Origin: Cyanobacteria bacterium FACHB-502
Lineage (GTDB): Bacteria > Cyanobacteriota > Cyanobacteriia > Elainellales > Elainellaceae
Reading direction: 5' to 3'
Length of the DNA: 64,000 bases
Assembly (NCBI GenBank): GCA_014695325.1
Contig: JACJNZ010000039.1
Span: 248,001 to 312,000, forward strand
A program made the translations under genes and the position numbers. This document shows positions 62,646 through 64,000 of this stretch, piece after piece. The notes beneath the pieces are model-generated. The model did no database searches, was not told the DNA's origin, and saw only the letters and a list, made by a program, of their open reading frames with translations. How positions within the stretch are numbered: position 1 is the first letter of the stretch; every line of letters starts with the position of its first letter.

Positions 62646-64000
62646 ATGGTGTACTCAGTGCGAATGGTCTTGGATACGTGGCTGAAGCATAGTACGGCTC
62701 AAGGCTCAAAGCTCCCGGAAAACCAAAAAGAGTTTGTTCGGGCAGGAACCGTGTTGCCGATCGTCGCGTTTGAATCGGCTGCTGAGAATCATTGGCAAAT
62801 CACGCTCGGTCGAAATGCACAGGGTCAGCAGATCCAGTTCCAGGGCAGGAATACCTGGTTTGTATACCGTCCTGCGGCGCAAATTTTGCAAGACGGACAG
62901 GCGATATCAAGCACTTCCCCATCAGGGGCAGTCACTCCCTCGTCCCCTACTTCTCCTTCTGCATCTACATCTATGTATAGTCTCCGCACCGTATTGGATA
63001 CCTGGCTGAAGCAAACCACCGGGCAGGGTTCGACCCTTCCAGATGACCAGCGACAGTTTGTGAACAATGGAACTGTTTTGCCACTGAATAGCTTTGCAAC
63101 TGCCAACAATGATCACCTGAAGATTACGCTTGGTCGGAATGCCCAGGGTCAGCAGCTTCAGTTCAAAGGTCGAAATACCTGGTTTGTTTATCGTCCTGCG
63201 GTGCAGATCCTGCAAAATGGCAAGCCGCAGTCTCCCAGCCCGGCTCCCACTCCCGCGCCTCGTCCGCAGCCGTCTAAGTTTAGTATTCGGCCGCTGATTG
63301 ATACTTGGCTCAAGCAAACTACCGCTCAGGGAACGAGCCTGCCAGACAGCCAGCGACAGTTTGTAAACGGCAGCACTGTTTTGCCGATCGTCGCCTACGA
63401 AGTTGCGCCCGATAATCATTTACGAATCACTTTGGGCATTGATGCTCAGGGAAACCAGGTGCAGTTTAAGGGTAAAAATACCTGGCTCATTTATCAGCCT
63501 GCGGTGCAGTTGCTTCGAGATGGACAGCCGATCGGCAATTCTCCCACTCCAAGCGGAGCGCGGCAGATTAACAGCAAGGGGCTACGGCTACTAAAGTCGT
63601 TTGAGGGGCTGCGGCTTGAAGCGTATCTGGATGCCGTCGGCGTCTGGACGATCGGCTACGGCACGACTTCGGGCGTGTTTCCGGGACAGCGGATCACCGA
63701 GGCACAGGCAGAAGAATTCCTGCGGCGTGATCTGCGGCGTTTTGAAGCAGCGGTGACGGATTTAGTGACAGTTCCGCTGAACGACGATCAGTTTTCTGCA
63801 CTGGTGTCGTTTACCTACAACGTGGGTGAAGGCGCCTTTGGGGGGTCAACCCTGCTGCGCCTGCTGAATCAGCGCGACTATCGTGGGGCTGCTGAGCAAT
63901 TTCAGCGGTGGAATCTGGGCGATGGCGTTGAGTTACCGGGACTGACACGCCGCCGCCGGGCAGAACGGGCACTCTTTTTGAGCGAAGACTTCACTGTGTT
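62646..64000 (+). CDS. GH24 (T4-type) lysozyme with three N-terminal repeats, runs off window end
   Basis: Reading from ATG 62646 (GTG 62613 is also possible) the frame stays open to the end of the window. Three repeats of 77 codons follow each other, each with a DTWLKxxTxQG core, a TVLP segment and a NTWxxY segment: 62667-62897, 62991-63221 and 63294-63524, separated by Pro/Ser/Thr-rich linkers. The C-terminal domain is a GH24 lysozyme with Glu320, Asp329 and Thr335 at T4-lysozyme spacing (SFEGLRLEAYLD, VWTIGYGT) and FTYNVGEGAF. No signal peptide was visible. It may be secreted or act on the cell's own wall. The C-terminal end is missing. Confidence 0.85.
   Translation, partial: MVYSVRMVLDTWLKHSTAQGSKLPENQKEFVRAGTVLPIVAFESAAENHWQITLGRNAQGQQIQFQGRNTWFVYRPAAQILQDGQAISSTSPSGAVTPSSPTSPSASTSMYSLRTVLDTWLKQTTGQGSTLPDDQRQFVNNGTVLPLNSFATANNDHLKITLGRNAQGQQLQFKGRNTWFVYRPAVQILQNGKPQSPSPAPTPAPRPQPSKFSIRPLIDTWLKQTTAQGTSLPDSQRQFVNGSTVLPIVAYEVAPDNHLRITLGIDAQGNQVQFKGKNTWLIYQPAVQLLRDGQPIGNSPTPSGARQINSKGLRLLKSFEGLRLEAYLDAVGVWTIGYGTTSGVFPGQRITEAQAEEFLRRDLRRFEAAVTDLVTVPLNDDQFSALVSFTYNVGEGAFGGSTLLRLLNQRDYRGAAEQFQRWNLGDGVELPGLTRRRRAERALFLSEDFTV
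62667..63524 (+). repeat. Three 77-codon repeats of the GH24 lysozyme
   Basis: The units at 62667, 62991 and 63294 are each 231 bases long and share words such as AATACCTGG, CCTGCGG and CAGGGT. Units 1 and 2 are more alike than unit 3. They are expected to bind peptidoglycan or another glycan, but this is not established. Confidence 0.9.

Overview
The window reads as the chromosome of a filamentous or Leptolyngbya-like cyanobacterium. It carries ndhO, ldpA, a chorismate lyase of the plastoquinone pathway, a MenA-type phytyltransferase, oxygen-dependent hemF, cobM, a Cdv3/DivIVA-like division gene and many cyanobacterial DUF families (DUF4359, DUF3172, DUF2993, DUF2605, DUF2973, DUF4912). HIP1-type words (GCGATCGC and GATCG cores) are abundant throughout. 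No rRNA or tRNA gene, CRISPR array or prophage was recognised. All functional calls come from reading sequence and motifs; no database search was run.

Layout. 1-17.5 kb is mostly housekeeping on both strands: a cdv3-like gene overlapping coaD, an alpha/beta hydrolase without a nucleophile, a 57-codon small gene, a cyclophilin, argJ, ribF, an MBL hydrolase, surE, chorismate lyase, ftsY, DUF3172, an ABC-2 permease, lysS, a lipoprotein and a family 9 glycosyltransferase. 17.6-30.9 kb holds rlmD, a double nitroreductase (SagB-like), a membrane-anchored protein, ndhO, a 46-residue amphipathic small protein, aroQ, larE, glyA, a Ycf45/R3H-like ATPase next to the circadian redox gene ldpA, and hemF. 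31.2-36 kb has an ArsR regulator divergent from an Old Yellow Enzyme gene with two operator-like palindromes between them, menA, a GIY-YIG protein and a decayed IS701-type transposase. 36-45.4 kb carries DUF4912 with a Met/Gly repeat tract, two DUF2993 proteins, an ion transporter, lgt, cobM and unknown genes.

44.6-49.2 kb is the most interesting part. A heme-oxygenase-like diiron oxidase, a SAM methyltransferase with an NPPY motif and a DUF2993 protein lie in one orientation, and a MATE exporter is divergently transcribed across a long polypurine tract. This could be a small oxidise/methylate/export locus. 49.4-64 kb then has an orphan DevB-like fusion protein, a free-standing allophanate-hydrolase C-terminal-like domain, an orphan histidine-kinase dimerisation domain, a MscS channel, a TGS-less thrS, the DUF2605/DUF2973 pair, ddl, a TPR protein, a ChaB protein, a GH10-like hydrolase and a GH24 lysozyme with three N-terminal repeats that runs off the end.

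Several intrinsic terminators are clear (after ndhO, glyA, hemF, DUF3172, chaB, OYE and DUF4912). A dispersed family of degenerate C/G-tract repeats and a hairpin with a shared 16-nt tail occur in several intergenic regions.
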